Assembly (NCBI RefSeq): GCF_002871915.2
Contig: NZ_CP126958.1
Coordinates: 806,001 to 870,000, forward strand
DNA length: 64,000 nt
Direction of reading: 5' to 3'
From: Aerococcus loyolae
GTDB taxonomy: Bacteria > Bacillota > Bacilli > Lactobacillales > Aerococcaceae
Shown here: piece after piece, positions 26,611 through 35,183 of the stretch
Layout of the letters: each line of letters opens with the position of its first letter
Position numbering within the stretch: position 1 is the first letter of the stretch
The notes under the pieces: generated by a model
The model's database searches: none
What the model saw: the letters and a program-made list of their open reading frames with translations, nothing else
What the model was told of the DNA's origin: nothing
Position numbers and translations under genes: made by a program

Positions 26611-28494
26611 GTGCGCCTGGCATGGGCGACAACTAGGTGGTGAAAGTCCACTACAGACCTTTGCAGTAGGAACTGTTAGCTAAAGACAAGGGTGTCCACC
26701 GTGAGGTGGAATCTGAAGGAAGTTGGAGGCAAATACTTGCACTGACGTACAGAAACTTCATAAAGAAAGGCTGTCAAAAGATGGATGAGCTTGCCAAACA
26801 AAGTGAAGTCCAATACTGCACGAATCTGAGACAGTAGATGAAGCAGTGACATGAGTAGAAAGTTGTCGTTCTTACCCAGGGAGATCTCACAGACGGCGCA
26901 GGAGTCCCCTTATAAGAAGCCGGTCGAAAAAGGTTTACTGTGAGAAGTCAGCCGAAGTCATAGTAGTTTCCTAAGGAAACGAAGGACTGAACAATATCAA
27001 TGTTTGATTAGATGGGAGGTAGCTCAATTATGGGAAAAGCAGAAAAGTTGCGAAAGCAACGCAGCCTACAAAGGCATAAGGTGGAACCTGAAAAGTATGT
27101 AGGTGCGCTTAGTAATTCAGCTATTGAATATATGAAAAGACATGATGGGTCTCTAATGAGTCTCGTCGTCAGAGAAGAAAACCTCATGCGAGCGGCTCAA
27201 GCGGTTCGAAAGAACAAAGGAGCAGCTGGTATTGATGGGGTTTCCGCGAAATCTGCGGAAGCCGAAGTAAGGAAGTACCTCAAACCCTTACAACAGAAAC
27301 TAATAAACGCGACATATAAACCTCAACCGGTGAAACGGGTAGAAATTCCCAAAGCCAATGGGGGAGTTCGTCAATTAGGCATTCCTGTTGTCAGGGATCG
27401 GATTGTTCAACAAGCCATTCGACAAATTATTGAACCAATCATTGATCCTCAACTATCATCAAATAGCCATGGCTTTCGTAAAGGTAAGAGTGCACATAGT
27501 GCACTGAAACAGTGTGTCGAATATTACGAAGCCGGCTATAAAATTGTCGTTGATTGTGATCTCAAGAACTGTTTTGATAATTTTAATCAAGATAAGATGA
27601 TTAACTACTTAGAAGGAATGGTTAAAGATCCGGCAATATCACGTATTCTCAGACGTTTTATGAGTGCAGGTGTTATTGATATGTCTGGTCAATTCATTGA
27701 TAGTCATACGGGCACCCCCCAAGGGGGTGTCATCTCACCGCTTCTATGTAATGTTTATTTGAATGAACTGGATAGAGAATTAGAACGTCGTGGGCATCGT
27801 TTTGTGCGCTATGCAGATGATTTTGCGATTTTCGTTAAATCAAAACGTGCAGGCGAACGGGTATTAAAGAGTATTACTACTTACATCGAGAAAGATCTTC
27901 GATTAACAGTTAACCATGAGAAGAGTCAAGTGGGTTCGCCAACCCGTTTAAAATTCTTGGGTTGCCTTATCATGCCTACCCGAAAGGGTTGTCGTTTTCG
28001 TCCGACGTATGAAGCAAAGAAGAAATTCAGAGCAAAGTTAAAACGTCTGACAAGTCGAAAGCGACCAGGCACCTTTAAAACCATTGTAAAAGAGATCAAC
28101 CAAGTGACACAAGGTTGGATCAACTATTTTGGAATAGGTTATATTAAAACTTATATTGAAGAAATAGAACAATGGTTAAACCATCGCCTAAGGCAACTCA
28201 TTTTGAAGCGATGGAAAAGCTGTCAAACGAAGATTGTACGCCTCATGCGGTTAGGATTAGATAGTAATAGTGCGAAACGTATTGCTTTCTCACGTAAGAA
28301 ATATTGGCGTCTATCTAAAACACCGGAGGTGCACAACGCTCTGACAACAAAAAGACTCCGCCAGTGGGGATTAAAATCATTAACCCTCCTGGCGGAGTCT
28401 GCCTATTTAAGATATTGAACCGCCGTATACGGAACCGTACGTACGGTGGTGTGAGAGGTCCTCTGTCCGATTAACGGACAGAGTCCTACTCGAT
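26611..28494 (+). mobile_element. Group IIC intron with its maturase
   Basis: The 5' end GTGCGCC at 26611 and the 3' end CCTACTCGAT at 28494 fit bacterial group II intron ends. The region before the maturase (26611-27029) has the conserved GGGTGTCC and GGAATCTGAAGGAAG segments of the domain I scaffold. Domain V at 28419-28450 is complete: a nine-pair lower stem beginning ACCGCCGTA, a GAAC tetraloop, a CG bulge and closing TACGGTGGT. Its catalytic CGC triad (instead of AGC) is a class C trait. Domain VI (28459-28494) folds as CTCTGTCCG/CGGACAGAG. The structure resembles the crystallised Oceanobacillus iheyensis IIC intron. It looks intact. Confidence 0.9.
27030..28418 (+). CDS. ltrA: Group II intron reverse transcriptase/maturase
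   Basis: The 462-residue protein copies and splices its host intron. It has RT motifs in order: KNKGAAGIDGVS, PVKRVEIPKANGGVRQLGIPVVRDRIVQQA, NSHGFRKGKSAH, GTPQGGVISPLLCNVYLNELD, and the catalytic YADD at residues 261-264. The maturase X domain follows near residues 320-400. No HNH endonuclease domain follows, as expected for class C. The ATG at 27030 has GGGAGG 10 bases ahead; an in-frame ATG at 27012 lies before that site and is not preferred. The last codons overlap a strong RNA hairpin (28353-28400). Confidence 0.95.
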   Translation: MGKAEKLRKQRSLQRHKVEPEKYVGALSNSAIEYMKRHDGSLMSLVVREENLMRAAQAVRKNKGAAGIDGVSAKSAEAEVRKYLKPLQQKLINATYKPQPVKRVEIPKANGGVRQLGIPVVRDRIVQQAIRQIIEPIIDPQLSSNSHGFRKGKSAHSALKQCVEYYEAGYKIVVDCDLKNCFDNFNQDKMINYLEGMVKDPAISRILRRFMSAGVIDMSGQFIDSHTGTPQGGVISPLLCNVYLNELDRELERRGHRFVRYADDFAIFVKSKRAGERVLKSITTYIEKDLRLTVNHEKSQVGSPTRLKFLGCLIMPTRKGCRFRPTYEAKKKFRAKLKRLTSRKRPGTFKTIVKEINQVTQGWINYFGIGYIKTYIEEIEQWLNHRLRQLILKRWKSCQTKIVRLMRLGLDSNSAKRIAFSRKKYWRLSKTPEVHNALTTKRLRQWGLKSLTLLAESAYLRY

Positions 28495-28567
28495 CAATAT
28501 TTTAATGTTTTTTAGTGAAGCTTGCAGCAGAAAAACTTATAGTCATCGTTATTAAAAAATGATTTCA

Positions 28568-30367
28568 CTAATAGCCCATGTGAATTTCTGCGGCACTTTC
28601 TTGGTTAAACTGACTATTGTAAAGATCAGCATAGAAACCGTCTTTGGCCATGAGACTATCATGGTTACCGTGTTCGATAATATCACCATTTTTCATAACT
28701 AGTATGATATCAGCATTACGGATGGTTGATAGACGGTGGGCAATGACGAAGCTGGTCCGGTTTTCCATGATGCGGTCCATTGCAGATTGAATTAATTGTT
28801 CCAAGCGAGTATCAACCGAGGAAGTTGCCTCATCGAGAATAAGAATATCAGGATCAGATACGATCGCCCGGGCGATGGTCATGAGTTGCTTTTGACCTAG
28901 GGAAACATTACTTCCTTCTTCGTTAATTTCCATATCATAGCCCCCAGGTAAGGTCCGAATAAAGTGATCGACATTGGCTATCTTAGCAGCATCAATCACT
29001 TCATAATCACTAGCTTCTAGATCACCAAGGCGAATATTTTCACGGATAGTATCTGTATAAAGCCAAGCATCTTGTAAGACCATCCCAATATGGCTTCTCA
29101 AATCATGTCGGCTGATGTCTTTGATATTAATGCCATCAATATTAATTGACCCGTCCAGGACATCGTAGAAGCGCATGAGCAGGTTAATCAGGGTGGTCTT
29201 ACCTGCTCCAGTTGGGCCAACAATGGCAACTGTTTGACCGGGTTCTACGGTAAAGGATACATCGTGCATTAAGATATTATCCTCATCATAGGCAAATTTC
29301 ACATGGTCAAAGCTAACTTGTCCTTTAATTGTTAGAGGAAGATGTTCAGTGACTGGCTTTTGGTAAACCTCTTCTTCATCAAGGAAGGTGAAGATCCGCT
29401 GACTGGCCGCTACGGCACTTTGAATCACTCCGATGAGTTGGGTGATGGTTTGGATGGGTTGGTTAATTTGCCATACATATTGGACAAAGGCTTGTAAGTT
29501 ACCAATGGTTAATTGTTGGATAAAGACAAAGTAAGCACCGAGGCCAGTGATTACAATATAAGCTAAATTAGAAATAAAGCTTAAGATGGGTTGGAGGATT
29601 TCAGCTAGGAATGCGGCTTTAAAGCCAACTTCTTGCAGATTTTGATTACGCTTTTCAAATTCATCAACCGACTCGGTTTCTTTGTTATAGACCTTTATTT
29701 CGGTGTAGCCGGATAATTGTTCTTGAGTATAGCCAAAGAGGTGTCCCAATGCATCTGCTTGTTTTTTAAAGATTGGCTGAGAGTAATTCAAAATAGATTT
29801 TGCACTCAAGTATGTAATAGGCATAGAGACGACACTAACCAAGGCCAGCTTCCAATGCAAAATAAACATACTGATTAAGGCAAAGCTAATTTGTAAAACG
29901 CCGGTTAATAGGGGAAGAACTGATTGCTGGAGGGCGTTGGATAAGGTATCCACATCGTTAGTCATTCGGCTAAGAATATCGCCCGTTTGATTTTTATCGA
30001 AATAGGAAACTGGTAGACGATTTGCTTTATGACTAATGGCATTACGCAAATCATAAATCGAATGCTGCACGACATCAGTTAACCAGTATTGACTGAGGTA
30101 AAAAGAACCATGGTAGAAGATTCCCCGTAGAAAGTAAAGGGCCATGATCTTTAATAAGTAGTCATAGTTAATCCCAGCTCCTGGCACATTGTTCATGATA
30201 GCTAATATATTTTTAGAGATTTCAGTAATAGCTAAACCTAGAACAATCGGTTCAAGGACATTTGATAGACATAGAACGATTGTAAAAATAACACTTAAAC
30301 TGAACTTAAAGCGGTAGGGAGAAATAAAGTGCCAGAGACTCTTCATTAATTGACGATTATTCTCCAT
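28568..30367 (-). CDS. Heterodimeric ABC multidrug-type exporter, subunit with the canonical ATPase motifs
   Basis: The 599-residue half-transporter has an N-terminal six-helix exporter domain (about residues 15-320) and a C-terminal ATPase: Walker A GPTGAGKT near residue 385, an altered signature VSLGQKQ instead of LSGGQ, and Walker B LILDEATSSVD with the catalytic glutamate. Its partner at 30357-32093 has the opposite mix of motifs, so they likely form a YheI/YheH- or BmrCD-like heterodimer. The start overlaps the end of the partner gene by 11 bases. The substrate is unknown; drugs or lipids are family possibilities. Confidence 0.88.
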   Translation of the reverse strand: MENNRQLMKSLWHFISPYRFKFSLSVIFTIVLCLSNVLEPIVLGLAITEISKNILAIMNNVPGAGINYDYLLKIMALYFLRGIFYHGSFYLSQYWLTDVVQHSIYDLRNAISHKANRLPVSYFDKNQTGDILSRMTNDVDTLSNALQQSVLPLLTGVLQISFALISMFILHWKLALVSVVSMPITYLSAKSILNYSQPIFKKQADALGHLFGYTQEQLSGYTEIKVYNKETESVDEFEKRNQNLQEVGFKAAFLAEILQPILSFISNLAYIVITGLGAYFVFIQQLTIGNLQAFVQYVWQINQPIQTITQLIGVIQSAVAASQRIFTFLDEEEVYQKPVTEHLPLTIKGQVSFDHVKFAYDEDNILMHDVSFTVEPGQTVAIVGPTGAGKTTLINLLMRFYDVLDGSINIDGINIKDISRHDLRSHIGMVLQDAWLYTDTIRENIRLGDLEASDYEVIDAAKIANVDHFIRTLPGGYDMEINEEGSNVSLGQKQLMTIARAIVSDPDILILDEATSSVDTRLEQLIQSAMDRIMENRTSFVIAHRLSTIRNADIILVMKNGDIIEHGNHDSLMAKDGFYADLYNSQFNQESAAEIHMGY

Positions 30368-32093
30368 ATTCTAATTCCTCCTTAGTAAGTTGTGATGAAG
30401 CAATTTCGTAATACAGCGGAGAAGACTTTAATAGGTCTTTGTGGGTGCCTTTCGCGGCTATTTGACCATGGTCTAAAACGATTATTTGATCAGCATTAAT
30501 GATGGTGCCGACTCGTTGAGCAATAATAATCGTAGTAGCGTCCTTAGTTTCTTCCTTAAGCGCTTGGCGTACAGCAGCGTCGGTTTTATAATCCAAAGCG
30601 GAAAAACTATCATCAAATATATATATTTCCCGGTCCCCAATAATTGAACGGGCAATGGATAGGCGTTGGCGCTGGCCACCTGATAAATTAGTGCCGCCTT
30701 CGGTCAGTTCGGTATGATAACGAGTTGCCAGCCGATTGATAAATTCACTAGCTTGTGCGATCGAAGTCGCATGGTCCATGTCCTTCTCGTCAGCATCAAA
30801 CTTCCCATAGCGGAGGTTGGTGGCAATTTGACCAGAGAAGAGATTGGCCTTTTGAGGTGTATAACCAATTTTAGAACGTAAAACTTGCAAGTCTAAGTCG
30901 CGGATGTCGATACCATCGAGCTTAATTTCACCACTGGAGACATCGTAGAAACGGGGGATTAACTTCACAATGGTTGATTTTCCTGAACCCGTAGAACCGA
31001 TAAACGCGATGGTTTCACCTGCTTTTGAAGAGAAACTAATATCTCTTAGAACTGGTTCGTCTGCATCAGGATAGGCAAAATCGACATGGTTAAATTCTAA
31101 GCGTCCACTACCATCAGTCTCCATAATCGGATTTTTAGGGTGAGGGACGGTTATTGGTGTATGCATGACTTCATTGAGGCGCCCAGCCGAAACAACTGCT
31201 CGTGGATACATCATAAAAATATTAGCAAAAATGGTTAAGGAGAAGAGGGCTAGCCATACGTACTCAATAAAGGCGACTAAGGTCCCTACCTGAACACTCC
31301 CCCTAGCGGCAAAACCGGCACCAAACCAGACGATTAATATGATGGTAATATTCATGATTAAAGAAAAGAGAGAGGGCGTAATGGCCATGGTTTTAAACAG
31401 ACGGCTAGAATATTGCCGGTAAGTATGGTTGACTTCTTCAAAACGTTCTTCGAAAAATTGTTCCCGGTTAAAGGCACGTACGACTCGAGTACCAGTAATA
31501 TTTTCTCTTAGAATTCGGTTAATACTATCTAAAGTTTTTTGTTGGGCACGGGAAATCGGTAAGGTTAGCCAGGCAATAATAATAATCATGGCCACTATCA
31601 TAGGTGCCACAGGAAAAACATACAAACCTAATTCGGGTGAAGTCCGTGTAATCATATAAATACTGATAATGATCATCACTGGTGCAGTTGCCAAGGTCCT
31701 AAGAGTCATTTGAGTAAATTGCATGAGGATAAAGGCATCGGAAGTCATCCGGTTGGTTAAAGAGGGCACCCCGTAATCTTGAAACTCGTGATGAGAAAGC
31801 TTAAGCATCTTTTTAAATAAATCATTACGCAAATTCATTGTCATCATCGTTGACAACTTACTAATAAAATAAGAGCCAAAAATCTGTCCAGCAATCCCTA
31901 AACAAGAAATAAAGAGCATAATTGCTAGGAAAAAGTATAGGTTGGATAAATCACCTGGTATTAATGCGTTATCAATAATCATTGCTAACATGGTCGGTAA
32001 ACCCAGGTTAACCACTGAAAACATCAACATACCCAGGAAGATAAATACTAACTCTTTCTTAAAGGGTTTGATATAAGACCAAATATATTTCAT
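30357..32093 (-). CDS. Heterodimeric ABC multidrug-type exporter, subunit with a degenerate catalytic site
   Basis: The 578-residue half-transporter has six membrane helices then an ATPase domain with Walker A GSTGSGKST near residue 368, a canonical LSGGQRQRL signature and Walker B IYIFDDSFSALD. The usual catalytic glutamate is aspartate, as in other heterodimeric exporters with one non-consensus site. I choose the ATG at 32093 (MKYIWSYIKP) because GGGGAG lies just before; an ORF extension of nine residues upstream lacks such a site. It is the first gene of the pair. Confidence 0.88.
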   Translation of the reverse strand: MKYIWSYIKPFKKELVFIFLGMLMFSVVNLGLPTMLAMIIDNALIPGDLSNLYFFLAIMLFISCLGIAGQIFGSYFISKLSTMMTMNLRNDLFKKMLKLSHHEFQDYGVPSLTNRMTSDAFILMQFTQMTLRTLATAPVMIIISIYMITRTSPELGLYVFPVAPMIVAMIIIIAWLTLPISRAQQKTLDSINRILRENITGTRVVRAFNREQFFEERFEEVNHTYRQYSSRLFKTMAITPSLFSLIMNITIILIVWFGAGFAARGSVQVGTLVAFIEYVWLALFSLTIFANIFMMYPRAVVSAGRLNEVMHTPITVPHPKNPIMETDGSGRLEFNHVDFAYPDADEPVLRDISFSSKAGETIAFIGSTGSGKSTIVKLIPRFYDVSSGEIKLDGIDIRDLDLQVLRSKIGYTPQKANLFSGQIATNLRYGKFDADEKDMDHATSIAQASEFINRLATRYHTELTEGGTNLSGGQRQRLSIARSIIGDREIYIFDDSFSALDYKTDAAVRQALKEETKDATTIIIAQRVGTIINADQIIVLDHGQIAAKGTHKDLLKSSPLYYEIASSQLTKEELEYGE

Positions 32094-32476
32094 AAAAACT
32101 CCCCTCAATAGATAAACCATTTACCATCTAAAAGACGGTAGAAAAATTAGACAATAATTGTTTTCACACTAAATATATAATAAAAAAAGAAACATTGATA
32201 GCCCCATTTATCTGCTTCCCAGTCTAGGATTATGCCTAACTTGGAGGCCTTTTTTATTGTAATCAACTCAAGGAGCCGGCGAACATATTTGATCGAGCGG
32301 GAGTGTATCAGATTTGATCGAAAGATAGATTATCATTTTTAACTTAAAACTATTGATTTTTAGGTCGCCCCTAACTAATATTAAGTCAATAAAAAATATA
32401 ACTTACAAAAAATTAGTTAAACTTCAGTTTTATCTATTTGAAGAATTGGAGTTTTACTAGTAAGGAGGAAAACAAA
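32094..32476. other. AT-rich intergenic region between exporter and UroD-like operon
   Basis: No gene is seen in these 383 bases between two divergent units. A weak GCCT/AGGC hairpin before six T residues (about 32235-32257) may be a minor terminator. Two direct copies of TTTGATCGA lie at 32288-32296 and 32313-32321, and a good promoter lies at 32353-32381. No known riboswitch was recognised. Confidence 0.6.
32353..32381 (+). promoter_or_regulatory. Predicted promoter of the UroD-like operon
   Basis: TTGATT (32353-32358) and TAATAT (32376-32381) are 17 bases apart, leaving a leader of about 90 bases before the ATG at 32477. The TTTGATCGA direct repeats lie just upstream, where an activator could bind. 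Confidence 0.55.
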
Positions 32477-33484
32477 ATGAGTAAGAAGGAATTAGTAAAA
32501 ACAGTCTTTGATGGCCATCAAGCTGAGCGAACACCGGTTGGTTTCTGGCACCACTTCGTAGAAGATGTTTACCATGCTAATGCGTTGAAAGATGATCAAA
32601 TCAAACCAGCTAATTTGGCTGGCCACCAACAATTTCTTAAGGACATTGAGCCTGACTATATAAAAATAATGACTGATGGTTATTTTCAATATCCTAATGA
32701 AAAGTTACAAAAAGCTGATCATTTATCGGAAGTTGGAGAAATTGAACCGCTAGCAAATGATGATCCTTGGATTCAAGAACAAATTCAGTTTGCCAAGGAG
32801 GTCGAAGCCCTACATAATAACCAATTGTATAGTTTTTATAATATTTTTGGCCCATTAACAACCTTCAAAATTTTATATGATGACCAAGATGAACGTGTCA
32901 GCCGGTTCTATCAGGAAGATCCTGAACTTTTCGCAAAAATTTTAAAAGTCATTGCGGGAGATATTCAAAAGGTCATTGAAGGAATCTTATCAGAGACTAC
33001 CGTTGACGGAATCTATTACTCTACCCAAGATTTACAAACCAGTGATTTCACTGACCAAGACTTCATTGAACTGGTTAAGCCATTGGATACTGCTTTATTA
33101 AATCGTGCTAAAGAACTTAAACCTCACCATATCCTCCATGTTTGTGGTTACTTAGGCGCCCATAACCGATTAGAAAAATTTGCTGACTACCCAGCCAGTG
33201 CGGTTAATTGGGCAACTGGGCCGGAAAAATTATCAATAGAAGACGGCAAGAAGATTTTTAAAGACAAGGTGGTTGTGGGTGGTTTCCAAAATACTGCAGA
33301 CGACCTCATTTACAAGGGAACAGAGTCAGAAATAAAAGCTTATACCAAGGAGCTCATTAAAGAAGCTGGAGATACGCCTTACGTGATCGGAGCAGATTGT
33401 ACCATTCCAGCAGATACACCAAAAGAACATTTTGAATGGGTTCGCCAAGCAAGTATAGAGGAGGCAGCTGAAAATGAAAAATAA
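32477..33484 (+). CDS. UroD-fold methyltransferase-like protein (not HemE)
   Basis: The 335-residue protein belongs to the uroporphyrinogen decarboxylase superfamily (RTPVGFWHHF near residue 18). It lacks the QAGR pattern of true HemE, and there are no heme genes nearby. H221 and C223 in HILHVCG, with C308 in GADCTIP, form a His-x-Cys-x84-Cys arrangement. In MtaA/MtbA-type methyltransferases the same type of motif binds zinc and activates a thiol methyl acceptor. The ATG at 32477 follows AAGGAGG; an in-frame start at 32438 is less likely. It overlaps the next gene, an amino-acid-type binding protein, by 11 bases. The substrate is unknown; a methylated amino acid or thiol is my inference. Confidence 0.75.
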   Translation: MSKKELVKTVFDGHQAERTPVGFWHHFVEDVYHANALKDDQIKPANLAGHQQFLKDIEPDYIKIMTDGYFQYPNEKLQKADHLSEVGEIEPLANDDPWIQEQIQFAKEVEALHNNQLYSFYNIFGPLTTFKILYDDQDERVSRFYQEDPELFAKILKVIAGDIQKVIEGILSETTVDGIYYSTQDLQTSDFTDQDFIELVKPLDTALLNRAKELKPHHILHVCGYLGAHNRLEKFADYPASAVNWATGPEKLSIEDGKKIFKDKVVVGGFQNTADDLIYKGTESEIKAYTKELIKEAGDTPYVIGADCTIPADTPKEHFEWVRQASIEEAAENEK

Positions 33485-34328
33485 AAAATTATTCATCGGT
33501 ATTTTAGTGGCAGTAGTCGTTGTATTAGCTAGCTTCTTAATCAGAAACCGGAGTAATGAACCAAGTAAAGAAAATGCACGTAATGTGAAGGTAGCTTTTT
33601 GGCAGAATTATTATCCCTATAATTTCGTGAATGATAAGGGTGAGGCTGATGGATATGAGGTTGCCGTTTTTAGAGAAGTTGAAAAGAAGTTGCCTCAGTA
33701 CCACTTTGACTTTGTCCCCACCTCTAATGAAGACTTACTCATTGGATTAGAGTCAGGTAAGTATGACGCAGGGATTAAGGGATGCTGGTATACCGATGAG
33801 CGGGCTAAGAAATTTATTATCCCTAAAAACTATCATGGGGCGAGTGTGATTGGCTTGACCATTCGTTCCGAAGATAAGGATAAATATAAAAACATCGATG
33901 ATTTCGCTAAGGCTAAGGGGAGATTAGTTCCTATTTCGCCACAAAACGGTCAATATGATGTGATTCAAGATTATAATAAAAAGAATCCTGATCATCCTAT
34001 TGATTTGGTGCCTGCTGATCAGTTTGACTTATCTGATGCCTATGGTTGGGTGCTTGAAGGACGTTATGATGCTTACTTCTCTATTGATCTATCCTATAAG
34101 AAGTCTGTAGAAGATGAAGATGGTCCTTACCATGATAAAGCTGATCAATTAACTTATGTCACTTATAAAGGGATTCCAATCTATCCTTTATTTGAACGGA
34201 CTGATGAAAACGAACAATTAGTCAAAGATTATGATCAAGCAATTAAAGAACTCCGTGAAGATGGTACATTAGAAAAATTATCCCAACAATACTTAAATAA
34301 AAATGTATTTGATTATATTAAAGATTAA
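33474..34328 (+). CDS. Amino-acid-type ABC transporter substrate-binding protein, membrane-anchored
   Basis: The 284-residue protein has an N-terminal hydrophobic segment (residues 6-22) followed by a type II periplasmic-binding fold of the polar amino acid family: NVKVAFWQNYYPYNFVND, ADGYEVAVFREV, and the GLESGKYDAGI and EGRYDAYF motifs of the two lobes. There is no lipobox cysteine after the hydrophobic segment, so it is probably anchored by an uncleaved helix or released. Permeases and an ATPase follow in the same direction. The ligand is unknown. Confidence 0.82.
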   Translation: MKNKKLFIGILVAVVVVLASFLIRNRSNEPSKENARNVKVAFWQNYYPYNFVNDKGEADGYEVAVFREVEKKLPQYHFDFVPTSNEDLLIGLESGKYDAGIKGCWYTDERAKKFIIPKNYHGASVIGLTIRSEDKDKYKNIDDFAKAKGRLVPISPQNGQYDVIQDYNKKNPDHPIDLVPADQFDLSDAYGWVLEGRYDAYFSIDLSYKKSVEDEDGPYHDKADQLTYVTYKGIPIYPLFERTDENEQLVKDYDQAIKELREDGTLEKLSQQYLNKNVFDYIKD

Positions 34329-34459
34329 AATGGCAATCTGATGTAAGACGAGGATGTGTTACTTAGCCCTGATTAAGTCTAGATGAAATGAAGTCTTCTG
34401 AATAATAATTTTCAGAGTAAGCAGTCAGTTCAATCTAAGTTAGCAGGGCTATTGCCATT
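34329..34459 (+). other. Structured spacer between binding-protein and permease genes
   Basis: AATGGCAAT (34329-34337) pairs with ATTGCCATT (34451-34459), and AGCCCTG (34365-34371) with CAGGGCT (34444-34450). An inner TCTGAA/TTCAGA hairpin lies at 34397-34416. The long fold may stabilise the upstream mRNA or lower downstream expression, a pattern common after binding-protein genes. No U-run follows, so it is not a plain terminator. Confidence 0.45.
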
Positions 34460-34486
34460 CACTGACTAGTGTAGAAAGGAGATAAT

Positions 34487-35179
34487 ATGGTTAATTTTGA
34501 TGTGAAATCCATATTCCCTTTATTTAAGGAATTGATACCATTTATACCAGTATCATTATTTATATTAATTATTTCCTTTACCCTTGGCAATTTACTAGGA
34601 GTTATTCTAGCTTATGGCTTAGAGGCAAAGCAAAGATGGTATCAGCAAATAACGAAGACTTATATATTTATTATGCGCTGTACGCCACCGATAGTGATGA
34701 TATTTTTAGTGTTTTATGGTTTACCCCAGCTATTGAAGTGGTGGCTTAAGATTAACATTCATGATTTCTCTCAAGCAGTCTTTGTCATTATTGCCTTAAC
34801 TTTGTTATATGGAGCCAATATTTCTGTTGTGTTCAAAGCAAGTTATGATGCGGTCAATAAGGGACAAAGAGAAGCTGGCCTAGCCTTGGGCCTGTCAGAA
34901 GCTAGGACTTTCTTTAGAATCATACTGCCTCAAGCCTTAAGGATTGCCCTACCAAATATTGGTAACTCGACGGTTTCTTTATTAAAAAACACTGCCCTAG
35001 CTTATACCATTGGATTAATTGATGTCATGGGGGCAGGGCAATTATTTATTAATCGAAATATGGGTAATTTTTCCTTAGAAACAGATTTGGCAGTAGCCAT
35101 TATTTATTGGATTATTGCTGGATTAATTATGGTTTCTATTCATCTATTAGAAAAAGAAATTTCTAAAGGGGAGGTCTAG
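34487..35179 (+). CDS. Amino-acid-type ABC transporter permease
   Basis: The 230-residue membrane protein has about five helices and the HisM/GlnP family core. The EAA loop is REAGLALGLSEARTFFRIILPQALRIALPNIGN near residues 125-157, and YIFIMRCTPPIVMIFLVFYGLP lies at the front. It is followed by a second permease after five bases, so the two probably form a heterodimeric channel. AAAGGAG precedes the ATG. The substrate would be set by the binding protein at 33474. Confidence 0.88.
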   Translation: MVNFDVKSIFPLFKELIPFIPVSLFILIISFTLGNLLGVILAYGLEAKQRWYQQITKTYIFIMRCTPPIVMIFLVFYGLPQLLKWWLKINIHDFSQAVFVIIALTLLYGANISVVFKASYDAVNKGQREAGLALGLSEARTFFRIILPQALRIALPNIGNSTVSLLKNTALAYTIGLIDVMGAGQLFINRNMGNFSLETDLAVAIIYWIIAGLIMVSIHLLEKEISKGEV

Positions 35180-35183
35180 GGCG

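Noticed and set aside
27012..27029. Earlier start of the maturase at ATG 27012
   Set aside because: The ribosome site GGGAGG lies after this ATG and at the right distance for the ATG at 27030.
32094..32476. Cobalamin or SAM riboswitch before the UroD-like gene
   Set aside because: No B12-box or SAM-I core motif could be found, although a methyltransferase role made it worth checking.
32477..33484. Assignment as HemE uroporphyrinogen decarboxylase
   Set aside because: The QAGR substrate motif of HemE is absent, no heme synthesis genes are nearby, and the zinc-type His-x-Cys...Cys motif fits the methyltransferase branch.
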